This document shows, piece after piece, positions 1 to 7,517 of a stretch of 16,454 bases of DNA. The stretch is taken from the NCBI GenBank assembly GCA_021772695.1, contig JAJFLL010000199.1, positions 1-16,454 on the forward strand, written 5' to 3'. Positions within the stretch are counted from its first letter, which is position 1. Each line of letters starts with the position of its first letter. This DNA comes from Deltaproteobacteria bacterium. Lineage in GTDB: Bacteria > UBA10199 > DSSB01. The translations under genes and the position numbers were made by a program. Under the pieces are notes generated by a model that had not been told where the DNA came from, made no database searches, and saw only the letters and a program-made list of their open reading frames with translations.

Positions 1-55
1 GAGCACCGGTCTCCAAAACCGGGGGTTGCAGGTTCGATCCCTGTCTCTCCTGCCA
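1..55 (+). tRNA. tRNA-Trp (anticodon CCA), 5' end cut by window
   Basis: This is the 3' three-quarters of a tRNA. Seen directly: a 5-bp anticodon stem CCGGT (6-10)/ACCGG (18-22) around the 7-nt loop CTCCAAA, with anticodon CCA at 13-15, which reads UGG (Trp). A T-arm follows (GCAGG 28-32, loop TTCGATC, CCTGT 40-44), then the acceptor strand CTCTCCT (45-51), G52 as discriminator base and an encoded CCA (53-55). G73 is a known identity base of bacterial tRNA-Trp. The acceptor 5' strand and most of the D-arm lie before the window. It sits 10 nt before secE, a common arrangement (tRNA-Trp, secE, nusG), and is probably co-transcribed with it and then processed out. Confidence 0.95.
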
Positions 56-65
56 TGGAAAAATA

Positions 66-443
66 ATGAATCGTTACCGTAAATGGGTGGATCTTTTTTT
101 AGCGTTCTCGGGCGTCGCCCTGTGGTTTTTGTTGCGCCAGATGTTAGAGCAGGTTTGGGCTATATTCCGCTTGCCGCTGTTTTCGGACTGGCCAGTTCAA
201 TTGCCTGCGGTAGTGGCATTGGGACTTTCACTTTTGGCCTTTAGCATGGTGAAGCGCAATAAAAAGGTCGTGACCTTCCTCGATGAAGTGTCGTTAGAGT
301 TAGCGAAGGTCACCTGGCCAAACGGTAAAGAAACGATGGCGTCGACCGGTGTTATTATAATTATGGTCGGCATTGCATCAGTGATTTTGTTTTTATTTGA
401 TACCTTATGGGGAACCTTAACGAATAGTTTCCTGGCCCTTTAG
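66..443 (+). CDS. secE: Preprotein translocase subunit SecE
   Basis: SecE clamps SecY in the SecYEG inner-membrane channel that exports unfolded proteins. The 125-aa product has three hydrophobic segments (about residues 10-28, 46-63 and 93-118). This matches the long E. coli type (127 aa) rather than the single-helix SecE of Gram-positives. The conserved SecE signature lies at about 70-92 and contains FLDEVSLELAKVTWP, the cytoplasmic amphipathic helix before the last membrane helix. The ATG at 66 has only a weak GGAA upstream, directly abutting the tRNA CCA. An ATG at 55 stops after three codons and can be excluded. nusG follows 14 nt later, the usual secE-nusG pair. Confidence 0.96.
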   Translation: MNRYRKWVDLFLAFSGVALWFLLRQMLEQVWAIFRLPLFSDWPVQLPAVVALGLSLLAFSMVKRNKKVVTFLDEVSLELAKVTWPNGKETMASTGVIIIMVGIASVILFLFDTLWGTLTNSFLAL

Positions 444-457
444 GTTGGAGTTTTAAA

Positions 458-988
458 ATGTCCCATCAGTGGTATGTGGTACACACTTATTCTGGATACG
501 AAATTAAGGCGAAGATTGCCCTTGAGGAGCGTATTCAATCCTTGGGTCAGAACGACGCCTTTACCGAGATATTAGTTCCCTCGGAAAGTGTGGTCGAAAT
601 GAAAAAAGGGGTGAAGAAAACCACTTCGCGCCGTTTTTTCCCCGGTTATATTTTAGTGAAAATGGAATTAAATGATGACACCTGGCATTTGGTAAAGAAT
701 ACCCCCAAGGTTACGGGATTCGTGGGGCACGGTAACAACCCACCCGCGGTACCCGAAGAAGAGGTGCTGCGAATCACCAAGCAGATCGATGAAGGTACCT
801 TACGTCCCAAGCCCAAGGTGGAATTTGAAAAAGGTGAGTCAGTCCGCGTCGTCGATGGCCCCTTTGCTACCTTTGCCGGTGTTGTTGAGGATGTCAGTCC
901 AGAAAAAGGCAAGCTCAAGGTTTTGGTCAGTATTTTTGGTCGATCCACTCCCATTGAACTCGATTTTATGCAGGTTGAAAAAACCTAG
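458..988 (+). CDS. nusG: Transcription termination/antitermination factor NusG
   Basis: NusG binds the clamp of RNA polymerase, suppresses pausing, and through its KOW domain links polymerase to Rho or to ribosomal protein S10. The 176-aa product is normal in length. The N-terminal NGN domain (about 1-118) begins with WYVVHTYSGYE and includes the RRFFPGYILVKM strand. The C-terminal KOW domain (about 124-176) has the GESVRVVDGPFATFAGVVEDV and KVLVSIFGRSTPIEL pattern. GGAG at 447-450 is a good ribosome site for the ATG at 458. It is 14 nt after secE and 13 nt before rplK, so the three are almost certainly one transcript. S10, its ribosomal partner, is encoded near the end of the window. Confidence 0.98.
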   Translation: MSHQWYVVHTYSGYEIKAKIALEERIQSLGQNDAFTEILVPSESVVEMKKGVKKTTSRRFFPGYILVKMELNDDTWHLVKNTPKVTGFVGHGNNPPAVPEEEVLRITKQIDEGTLRPKPKVEFEKGESVRVVDGPFATFAGVVEDVSPEKGKLKVLVSIFGRSTPIELDFMQVEKT

Positions 989-1001
989 AGGATTTTAAGT
1001 C

Positions 1002-1424
1002 ATGGCAAAGAAAATTACGGCTTTGATTAAACTGCAATGCCCCGCAGGAAAAGCGAACCCCTCGCCACCGGTCGGCCCCGCTTTAGGGCAGCACGGTGTG
1101 AACATCATGGAATTCTGTAAGGCTTTCAATGCCAGGACCCAGAAGGACGACGGGTTGATCATTCCTGTGGTGATTACCGTCTATCAAGATCGCTCCTTTA
1201 CCTTTATTACCAAAACCCCACCCGCCGCGGTTTTGTTGAAAAAGGCCGCAAAGATTCAAAAGGGCTCTGGTGTGCCCAATAAAAATAAGGTGGGTACGGT
1301 TACTAAGGCTCAGGTGGAAGAAATCGCCAAAACCAAAATGCCCGACTTGAATGCGACCACCATTGAGGCCGCCATGAAAATTATCGAAGGAACTGCACGA
1401 AGTATGGGACTAGAAGTCTCTTAA
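1002..1424 (+). CDS. rplK: 50S ribosomal protein L11
   Basis: L11 binds 23S rRNA at the GTPase-associated centre, at the base of the L10-L12 stalk, and acts in factor binding and the stringent response. The 140-aa length is typical. The N-terminal domain (1-70) has the proline-rich PSPPVGPALGQHGVN segment, which is the hallmark of the family and the region tied to thiostrepton action. The C-terminal RNA-binding domain (about 75-140) ends in a conserved GTARSMGLEV tail. The Shine-Dalgarno GAGG (988-991) overlaps the nusG stop codon, and rplA starts 10 nt after the stop, so translation is probably coupled along this run. Confidence 0.98.
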   Translation: MAKKITALIKLQCPAGKANPSPPVGPALGQHGVNIMEFCKAFNARTQKDDGLIIPVVITVYQDRSFTFITKTPPAAVLLKKAAKIQKGSGVPNKNKVGTVTKAQVEEIAKTKMPDLNATTIEAAMKIIEGTARSMGLEVS

Positions 1425-1433
1425 GAGGATTAT

Positions 1434-2123
1434 ATGGCTGGAAAAAAATATAAAGCTGCCGCCCAAAAAGTCGATATTGATAAAAAATATCCTCTCAATG
1501 AAGCCTGCAGCCTATTAGAACAGATCAAAGTCGCCAAATTTGATGAATCGGTAGAAGTCGCTCTTCGCCTAGGAATTGATGCAAAGCAAACCGATCAGAT
1601 GGTGAGGGGAGCCGTAAGTTTACCCAACGGTACCGGCAAGACCGTTCGCATCTTAGTCTTCGCCAAGGGAGACAAAGAGAAAGAAGCCAAAGAAGCCGGC
1701 GCTGATTTTGTGGGGAGCGATGAATTAGTTGAAAAAATCCAAGGTGGCTGGATGGATTTCGACAAAGTCGTGGCTACGCCCGATATGATGGCTACAGTAA
1801 GTAAGTTGGGAAAAGTTTTAGGACCTCGAGGCTTGATGCCCAATCCGAAGGTAGGGACCGTTACCTTTGACGTGGGTCAGGCTGTTCAGGAGCTCAAGGC
1901 CGGAAAAGTCGAATTTCGTAACGACAAGGCAGGTATTGTGCAAGCTGCCGTTGGTAAGGTATCTTTCGGCTCCGACAAAATTTCGGAAAATATACGGGTA
2001 TTTATTCAGGCGATTCAACGGGCCAAGCCCAGCGCCTCTAAAGGTATTTATTTTAAATCGATTTGTCTTTCGGCGACGATGAGTCCGGGAATTCGAATCG
2101 ATCCGACAGAGTTTTTAACATAG
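1434..2123 (+). CDS. rplA: 50S ribosomal protein L1
   Basis: L1 forms the mobile L1 stalk that moves deacylated tRNA out of the E site, and in many bacteria it represses its own operon. The 229-aa product is family length. Seen: the DQMVRGAVSLPNGTGK segment of domain I; the KLGKVLGPRGLMPNPKVGTVT signature at about 123-143; and the C-terminal TMSPGIRIDP strand. The start at 1434 is supported by GAGG (1425-1428) just after the rplK stop. I found no L1 binding site before rplK, where the gap is only 13 nt. The stop codon is followed by a 171-nt regulatory leader before rplJ. Confidence 0.98.
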   Translation: MAGKKYKAAAQKVDIDKKYPLNEACSLLEQIKVAKFDESVEVALRLGIDAKQTDQMVRGAVSLPNGTGKTVRILVFAKGDKEKEAKEAGADFVGSDELVEKIQGGWMDFDKVVATPDMMATVSKLGKVLGPRGLMPNPKVGTVTFDVGQAVQELKAGKVEFRNDKAGIVQAAVGKVSFGSDKISENIRVFIQAIQRAKPSASKGIYFKSICLSATMSPGIRIDPTEFLT

Positions 2124-2143
2124 GCCTCCAAGATAAAGACCGG

Positions 2144-2294
2144 CCATTGCGTCAGAGACCGTAGGTCTTCCCTTTGAGAATTGGGAAGATAATGATGAAA
2201 AGCTAATCGCCTACGCAGATGTGAGGATGGTAACCCCTCCTTAGATCCCGCGCATGCAGCGTAAGAATTGGTGGCAGCCCACGAAAGGAGGGGT
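2144..2294 (+). promoter_or_regulatory. L10 leader: autoregulatory RNA before rplJ
   Basis: The untranslated stretch between rplA and rplJ folds into a branched structure. Seen by pairing: CGTAGG (2160-2165) with CCTACG (2210-2215); an inner hairpin TCTTCCC (2166-2172) with GGGAAGA (2183-2189); and an outer helix in which CGTC (2150-2153) pairs with GATG (2218-2221) and CCAT (2144-2147) with ATGG (2227-2230). The AGACCGTAGG...CCTACGCAGAT pattern resembles the known L10 leader that binds the L10(L12) complex. Downstream, ACCCCTCCTT (2233-2242) is perfectly complementary to AAGGAGGGGT (2285-2294), which includes the rplJ ribosome site. The likely effect is repression of rplJ-rplL translation when L10-L12 is in excess. 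The class assignment is from memory of the pattern, not from a covariance search. Confidence 0.8.
2285..2293 (+). promoter_or_regulatory. Strong ribosome binding site of rplJ, sequesterable
   Basis: AAGGAGGGG lies immediately before the ATG at 2295. It decides the start: an in-frame TTG at 2268 would put this site inside the coding region and give nine extra residues not expected for L10. The spacing between GGAGG and ATG is short. The whole site lies in the 3' strand of the 10-bp anti-Shine-Dalgarno helix with 2233-2242. A small GTGG/CCAC hairpin (2271-2274/2279-2282) can stack just inside that helix. Confidence 0.85.
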
Positions 2295-2813
2295 ATGAAT
2301 CGAGAAGAAAAAAAGAATGCGGTTCAGGACTTGAAGGAGCGGTTTCAAAAAGCCTCGATTACTATTTTGGCTGATTATAAAGGCCTCAAAGTAAACGAGA
2401 TGAATGAGCTCCGGCAGAAGCTGCTGAAAACTTCTGCTAAATTGCAAGTCGTCAAAAATACCTTGGCAAGATTGGCGATCGAAGGCACCGAAATGAAACC
2501 CTTGCAGGAACACTTCAAGGGAACCATTGCGGTGGTTACAAGTGAGGGCGACCCTGTCAGTCCCACGAAGGCGCTAATTGATTTCGGAAAAGACCGTGAG
2601 GTCCCCGCTGTAAAAGCGGGCTTCATGAGTGGCGAAATCATGGATCATGCAAAGGTTGAGGCGCTCAGCAAACTTCCCTCACGGGAAGAAATGTTGGCCA
2701 AGTTGTTGGGGTCCATGCAGGCTCCGGCACAAAACATGGTCAATGTGTTTGCCGCAATACCAAGGCAGTTGGTGACCGTACTGGCTGCGATCCGCGATCA
2801 AAAACAAGCATAG
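2295..2813 (+). CDS. rplJ: 50S ribosomal protein L10
   Basis: L10 anchors L7/L12 dimers to 23S rRNA and forms the ribosomal stalk that recruits translation GTPases. From ATG 2295 the product is 172 aa, close to the usual 165-175. The N-terminal rRNA- and L11-binding domain begins MNREEKKNAVQDLKERF and contains ADYKGLKVNEMNELR and the KNTLARLA helix. The C-terminal part (from about residue 135, LPSREEMLAKLLGSMQAP onward) forms the long helix that binds L12 dimers. A TTG 27 nt upstream would extend the frame but is rejected because the Shine-Dalgarno lies between it and the ATG. Expression is probably controlled by the leader at 2144-2294. Confidence 0.97.
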   Translation: MNREEKKNAVQDLKERFQKASITILADYKGLKVNEMNELRQKLLKTSAKLQVVKNTLARLAIEGTEMKPLQEHFKGTIAVVTSEGDPVSPTKALIDFGKDREVPAVKAGFMSGEIMDHAKVEALSKLPSREEMLAKLLGSMQAPAQNMVNVFAAIPRQLVTVLAAIRDQKQA

Positions 2814-2833
2814 TAATTCTGCTATTTAATTTT

Positions 2834-2838
2834 GGAGG
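2834..2838 (+). promoter_or_regulatory. Ribosome binding site of rplL
   Basis: GGAGG lies 8 nt before ATG 2847. It settles the start: an in-frame TTG at 2832 overlaps this site and would add MEEYT, which is not part of the L7/L12 family N-terminus. A strong, unstructured site fits the need for several L12 copies per L10. Confidence 0.85.
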
Positions 2839-2846
2839 AATACACC

Positions 2847-3224
2847 ATGGCAGTTGTAAAACCAGAAGACATTTTAGAAACCGTTGAAAGTATGACCCTG
2901 CTCCAAGTCGCTGACTTGGTAAAGGCTTTCGAAGAAAAATTCGGCGTGTCCGCCGCAGCCCCTGTAGCCATCGCCGCCGGCGGAGCTGCTGGTGGCGAAG
3001 CCGCTGAAGAAAAGACCGAATTCACCGTGGTATTGACCGCCGCTGGTGATAATAAAATCGGTGTCATTAAAGAAGTTCGTACCATTACGGGCTTGGGCCT
3101 CAAAGAAGCCAAAGACTTGGTGGAAGGCGCGCCTAAGAACGTAAAGGAAGGCGTCGATAAAGACGAAGCCAATAAGGTCAAAGAACAATTGGAAAAAGCC
3201 GGTGCCAAGGTGGAGCTTAAGTAA
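2847..3224 (+). CDS. rplL: 50S ribosomal protein L7/L12
   Basis: L7/L12 is the multicopy stalk protein that contacts EF-Tu, EF-G, IF2 and RF3 and stimulates their GTPase activity. From ATG 2847 the product is 125 aa, typical. The N-terminal dimerisation domain (about 1-33) is followed by a flexible Ala/Gly-rich hinge (about 34-53, rich in AAPVAIAAGGAAGG). The C-terminal factor-binding domain (about 57-125) contains KIGVIKEVRTITGLGLKEAKDLVE, the conserved helix that touches the factors. Its partners L10 and L11 are encoded just upstream; two client factors (EF-G and EF-Tu) are encoded later in the window. A strong hairpin follows the stop and may set the ratio of ribosomal protein to polymerase mRNA. 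Confidence 0.98.
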   Translation: MAVVKPEDILETVESMTLLQVADLVKAFEEKFGVSAAAPVAIAAGGAAGGEAAEEKTEFTVVLTAAGDNKIGVIKEVRTITGLGLKEAKDLVEGAPKNVKEGVDKDEANKVKEQLEKAGAKVELK

Positions 3225-3261
3225 TCTCCTTGCACACTTCTTTATTCCTATTTGACCCATG

Positions 3262-3306
3262 GAGTGAAGCCAAGGGGTCCCGTTTTGGGGCGCCTTGGTT
3301 TCACTC
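3262..3306 (+). promoter_or_regulatory. rplL-rpoB intergenic hairpin (attenuator or processing site)
   Basis: GAGTGAAGCCAAGG (3262-3275) pairs with CCTTGGTTTCACTC (3293-3306) over 14 bp with a single G-U pair. An inner CCC/GGG pairing (3279-3281 with 3287-3289) caps it around GTTTT. A T-rich but interrupted stretch (3308-3316, TCTTATTTT) follows. Enterobacteria have a partial terminator and an RNase III cleavage site at the same place, so this is likely a partial terminator, a processing site, or both. It ends 21 nt before the rpoB start and leaves the rpoB ribosome site GAGG (3317-3320) free. Confidence 0.75.
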
Positions 3307-3327
3307 ATCTTATTTTGAGGTAATTCC

Positions 3328-6300
3328 ATGAGTCCTTCGCAAGTTCCTGCCGGAAATATTCGAGTAAATTTTTCGAAAATTCCTGGGGTGATTGATCTCC
3401 CCAATTTGATTGAAATCCAAAAAAGGAGTTATGAAAAATACCTCCAAGCGGATGTCGCTCCCGAAAGCCGTGAAGACATTGGTTTGCATGGCGTTTTTAA
3501 AAGCGTATTTCCCATTAAAGACTTCAATCAAACGGCCAGTTTAGAGTTTGTCTCTTACCGTTTTGAACGGCCCGCCTACGAAGTTTCCGAGTGTCGGGAG
3601 CGGGGTATGACTTTTTCGGCACCATTAAAAGTAACGGTGCGTTTGGTGGTGTGGGATATCAGTGAAGAGGGTGGCGCCAAGACCATTCGAGACGTCAAGG
3701 AGCAGGAAGTCTATTTTGGCGAAATTCCGCTCATGACCGATACGGGAACTTTCATCATCAATGGTACCGAACGGGTGGTGGTTTCTCAATTACATCGTTC
3801 TCCCGGCGCCTTTTTTGAAAGTGACAAAGGAAAGACTCATTCTTCCGGAAAAATTCTTTATTCAGCCCGGATCATTCCCAATCGTGGCTCATGGTTAGAT
3901 TTCGAACTCGACCCCAAAGACATCTCTTACGTGCGAATCGATCGACGTCGAAAAATGCCAGTTACCTTGTTGGTAAGGGCTCTCGGTCTTAATACCGAAG
4001 AGATTCTCAATTTCTTTTATAAAACCGAAACGGTTACTTATGACGGAAAAAACGTTTTCAAGAATCTAGATCTAGATTTGCTGCCTTTTTTAAGGGCCAC
4101 CAAAGACATTAAGGACCCCAAGACCGGTGAAGTGGTGGTCAAGAAGGGGCGTCGCTTTGGTAAGGCATCTCAAGAAAAATTGCAAAAAGCCAAGGTTCAG
4201 ACCATTCCCTCCGAATTAGAAGATGTGATCGGAAGACCTGCCGCCCATGACATCGCTGACCCGAAGACCGGTGAAGTGATTTTGGAATGCAATGAAGTGC
4301 TCACCGAAGAAAAATGGGAAGAGATCAAAAAGGCCAAGGTGAAGGAAGTCCCCTTATTGTTCATCGATAATCTCAACGTGGGACCTTACATCCGCAACAC
4401 CTTGTTAGTCGATAAGGTCAAGACCAGCGAAGAGGCCCTCACTGAAATTTACAAAAGATTGCGCCCCGGCGATCCGGCAACCGTAGAAGCGGCCACTACA
4501 TTTTTTGAAAACTTATTTTTCAATCCGGAACGCTACGATCTATCCAAAGTGGGACGACTCAAAATCAATCACAAATTTGGATTTGATGTCCCCTTAGAAA
4601 TCACCACCCTGCGTAAGGAAGATATTTTAGAAACCATACGTTATTTGGTCGGACTTCGTGATGGCCTCGGTCAAGTGGATGATATCGACCATTTGGGTAA
4701 TCGACGAGTTCGAGCCGTTGGTGAATTGTTAGAAAACCAGTATCGCATCGGCTTGGTACGAATGGAGCGGGCCATCAAGGAAAGAATGAGTCTTCAAGAA
4801 ATTGAAACCTTGATGCCTCACGACTTGATCAATCCTAAACCTGTTTCCGCCGTAGTGAAGGAATTCTTCGGGTCTTCACAGCTTTCCCAATTTATGGATC
4901 AAACCAATCCCCTTTCAGAAGTGACTCATAAACGGCGTCTCTCGGCCCTTGGGCCGGGCGGTTTAACCAGAGAACGAGCTGGATTCGAAGTCCGCGACGT
5001 TCATGCCACCCATTACGGCCGAATCTGTCCCATTGAGACTCCGGAAGGTCCCAATATTGGTTTGATCTCAAGTCTTTCCAGTTTTGCGCGAGTCAATGAT
5101 TTTGGTTTCATCGAAACCCCTTATCGCAAAGTCGAGAAGGGTGTGGTGAGTTCCGAGGTGGTTTATTGTTCCGCACTTGATGAAGCGGGCTTTAATATCG
5201 CCCAAGCTAATGCTCCCCTCGATGAGAAAAATAAATTTACCAATGATTTCGTCAGCTGCCGCCGCAACGGGGAGTTCGTATTGATACCCCGCGGTGATGT
5301 TAATATGATGGACGTTTCTCCCAGTCAGTTGGTCAGTGTGGCCGCTTCCTTGATTCCATTTTTGGAACATGATGACGCCAACCGCGCCTTGATGGGTTCC
5401 AACATGCAACGGCAGGCTGTGCCCTTGCTGTGCACTGAAGCACCGTTGGTGGGAACCGGAGTGGAAAGTCGAGTGGCCTCAGACAGCGGTGTTACCATTG
5501 TCGCCCGTCGCACGGGAACCGTGCAGAGTGTCGATGCATCCCGTGTCGTAGTAAAGGCAGACCGTACCTCCCGCAAGGATTCCAGCGAAGTCGATATTTA
5601 TAATCTTACCAAATACCGTCGTTCCAACCAAAACACCTGCTTCAATCAGAAGCCCGTGGTGAAGGTTGGGCAAAAAGTAGCGGTAGGCCAGGTGTTGGCC
5701 GATGGCCCTTCCACCGAATACGGAGAATTGGCCTTGGGTCAAAATGTCATGGTCGCTTTCATGCCCTGGGGCGGTTATAACTTCGAAGATTCTATTTTAA
5801 TTTCTGAAGAGTTGGTTAAGCGAGACGTTTTTACCTCGGTGCATATCGAGGAATTCGAATGTGTCGCCCGTGATACCAAACTCGGCAGAGAAGAAATTAC
5901 CCGCGATATTCCCAACGTTGGCGAAGAGGCCTTAAAAGACCTAGATGATTCGGGAATTATTCGTATCGGAGCCGAGGTGAAACCCGGCGATGTCTTAGTG
6001 GGTAAGATTACCCCGAAGGGGGAGACCCAGTTAAGCCCTGAAGAAAAATTACTCCGCGCCATCTTCGGTGAAAAGGCCGGCGATGTAAAAGATACTTCCC
6101 TTCGGGTACCTCCCGGTGTTGGCGGTATCATTATCGATGCTCAAGTCTTTTCTCGAGAGGGTGCCGAACTAGATGATCGTGCCAAAGAGATTCAAGACAC
6201 GGAATCGCAAAAGTTGCATAAGGACTTAAGCGATGAAGTGAAGATCCTATTAGAGAGCTTTGCTAAAAAATTGAAAACCCTATTAGTGGGTCGGGTTAGT

Positions 6301-7434
6301 TCTTCAAAGGTCATCGATGATGAAACCGAGAAAGTCTATCTGACCAAGGGTAAATCCATTACCGAGGGCGTGCTCAATCAGATCCCCGTCGAAAAGTGGA
6401 CCGAAATTACCGTTGAAGACGGTGATGACATTGAAGGTGAACTCAGTGAAATCTTTGAGGCCATGGAAGAGCAGGTGGAATTCGCCCGTATGGTCTACGA
6501 CCAGAAGATCAATAAGTTAAAGAAGGGTGATGAACTGCCCCCGGGTGTGATCAAGATGGTCAAGGTATACGTGGCCATTAAGCGTAAGATTTCCGTGGGT
6601 GACAAGATGGCCGGACGCCATGGTAATAAAGGGGTTATTTCCCGAATTCTTCCCGCTGAAGATATGCCTTATATGGAAGACGGTCGGCCCGTTGAAATCG
6701 TGTTGAACCCCCTAGGTGTTCCCAGTCGAATGAACGTGGGGCAGATTTTGGAAATTCACTTGGGCTGGGCCGCACGAGGCTTGGGTGAGAAAATCGACCA
6801 CATGGTGAAACTTGCTCAGAGTAAGGAAAAGCTCATTGAGTTATTTAAGAATGTCTACGGAGACAACGGTGTAGCCAGCCAGTTAGAAGATGTAGCCCAA
6901 AAAGATTTGCTGGAATTGGCGAGTCGATTGCGGCGGGGTATCCATACGGCGACGCCGGTTTTCGATGGAGCTAAAGAAGAAGAAATCAAAAAGATGTTAT
7001 CTTTGGCCGAACTCCCTCAAAACGGCCAGACTATATTGTACGACGGGCGCACGGGTGATGCCTTTGAAACTCCCGTAACGGTGGGCATCATGTATATCTT
7101 GAAGTTGCACCATCTGGTCGATGACAAGATCCATGCGCGTTCCATCGGACCATACTCCTTGGTTACCCAACAACCTCTGGGCGGGAAGGCTCAGTTCGGA
7201 GGTCAACGCCTGGGTGAGATGGAAGTTTGGGCCATGGAAGCCTACGGCGCTGCGTATTCCTTGCAAGAATTTCTTACGGTAAAATCCGATGATGTTATCG
7301 GTCGAACCCGTATGTATGAGGCTATTGTAAAAGGGGACAATACCCTCGATGCCGGACTCCCAGAATCTTTCAACGTATTGGTGAAAGAGTTGCAGAGTTT
7401 GGCCTTGAACGTGGAACTCATTGAAGAAGACTAA
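3328..7434 (+). CDS. rpoB: DNA-directed RNA polymerase subunit beta
   Basis: RpoB is the beta subunit of RNA polymerase and forms, with beta', the catalytic cleft. The product is 1368 aa (E. coli 1342). Seen in order: the N-terminal lobe segment with GTFIINGTERVVVSQLHRSPG; a beta-i4-like insertion with two DPKTGEV repeats at residues 263-269 and 311-317; the rifampicin region from Gly515, in which Asp524, His534 and Ser539 match the sensitive E. coli residues D516, H526 and S531; a beta-i9-like insertion after EKLLRAIFGEKAGDVKDTSLRVP; and DKMAGRHGNKG with the active-site lysines Lys1093 and Lys1101. Both insertions point to a proteobacterial type. Start ATG 3328 has GAGG at 3317-3320. No sign of rifampicin-resistance substitutions is visible. 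Confidence 0.99.
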   Translation: MSPSQVPAGNIRVNFSKIPGVIDLPNLIEIQKRSYEKYLQADVAPESREDIGLHGVFKSVFPIKDFNQTASLEFVSYRFERPAYEVSECRERGMTFSAPLKVTVRLVVWDISEEGGAKTIRDVKEQEVYFGEIPLMTDTGTFIINGTERVVVSQLHRSPGAFFESDKGKTHSSGKILYSARIIPNRGSWLDFELDPKDISYVRIDRRRKMPVTLLVRALGLNTEEILNFFYKTETVTYDGKNVFKNLDLDLLPFLRATKDIKDPKTGEVVVKKGRRFGKASQEKLQKAKVQTIPSELEDVIGRPAAHDIADPKTGEVILECNEVLTEEKWEEIKKAKVKEVPLLFIDNLNVGPYIRNTLLVDKVKTSEEALTEIYKRLRPGDPATVEAATTFFENLFFNPERYDLSKVGRLKINHKFGFDVPLEITTLRKEDILETIRYLVGLRDGLGQVDDIDHLGNRRVRAVGELLENQYRIGLVRMERAIKERMSLQEIETLMPHDLINPKPVSAVVKEFFGSSQLSQFMDQTNPLSEVTHKRRLSALGPGGLTRERAGFEVRDVHATHYGRICPIETPEGPNIGLISSLSSFARVNDFGFIETPYRKVEKGVVSSEVVYCSALDEAGFNIAQANAPLDEKNKFTNDFVSCRRNGEFVLIPRGDVNMMDVSPSQLVSVAASLIPFLEHDDANRALMGSNMQRQAVPLLCTEAPLVGTGVESRVASDSGVTIVARRTGTVQSVDASRVVVKADRTSRKDSSEVDIYNLTKYRRSNQNTCFNQKPVVKVGQKVAVGQVLADGPSTEYGELALGQNVMVAFMPWGGYNFEDSILISEELVKRDVFTSVHIEEFECVARDTKLGREEITRDIPNVGEEALKDLDDSGIIRIGAEVKPGDVLVGKITPKGETQLSPEEKLLRAIFGEKAGDVKDTSLRVPPGVGGIIIDAQVFSREGAELDDRAKEIQDTESQKLHKDLSDEVKILLESFAKKLKTLLVGRVSSSKVIDDETEKVYLTKGKSITEGVLNQIPVEKWTEITVEDGDDIEGELSEIFEAMEEQVEFARMVYDQKINKLKKGDELPPGVIKMVKVYVAIKRKISVGDKMAGRHGNKGVISRILPAEDMPYMEDGRPVEIVLNPLGVPSRMNVGQILEIHLGWAARGLGEKIDHMVKLAQSKEKLIELFKNVYGDNGVASQLEDVAQKDLLELASRLRRGIHTATPVFDGAKEEEIKKMLSLAELPQNGQTILYDGRTGDAFETPVTVGIMYILKLHHLVDDKIHARSIGPYSLVTQQPLGGKAQFGGQRLGEMEVWAMEAYGAAYSLQEFLTVKSDDVIGRTRMYEAIVKGDNTLDAGLPESFNVLVKELQSLALNVELIEED

Positions 7435-7517
7435 ATAGGACCATGTTTCAGTAAAATGGAATGAGTCTAAAAATATTTAAACCGGTTTGGCGCTAAGAGC
7501 GGCAAGTAGAGGTAAAA

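Noticed and set aside
2268..2294. TTG start for rplJ
   Set aside because: The strong ribosome site lies between this TTG and ATG 2295, and the added residues are not part of the L10 family.
4114..4278. Repeated DPKTGEV segments in rpoB as a recent DNA duplication
   Set aside because: Similar twin motifs occur in the beta-i4 insertion of other proteobacterial RpoB proteins. The DNA identity covers only about 15 nt, so this is an old protein-domain repeat.
7487..7505. Small hairpin before rpoC (CGCT/AGCG with TTG/CAA)
   Set aside because: Only four contiguous pairs plus three beyond a G-G mismatch, with no T-run. This is too weak to call functional.
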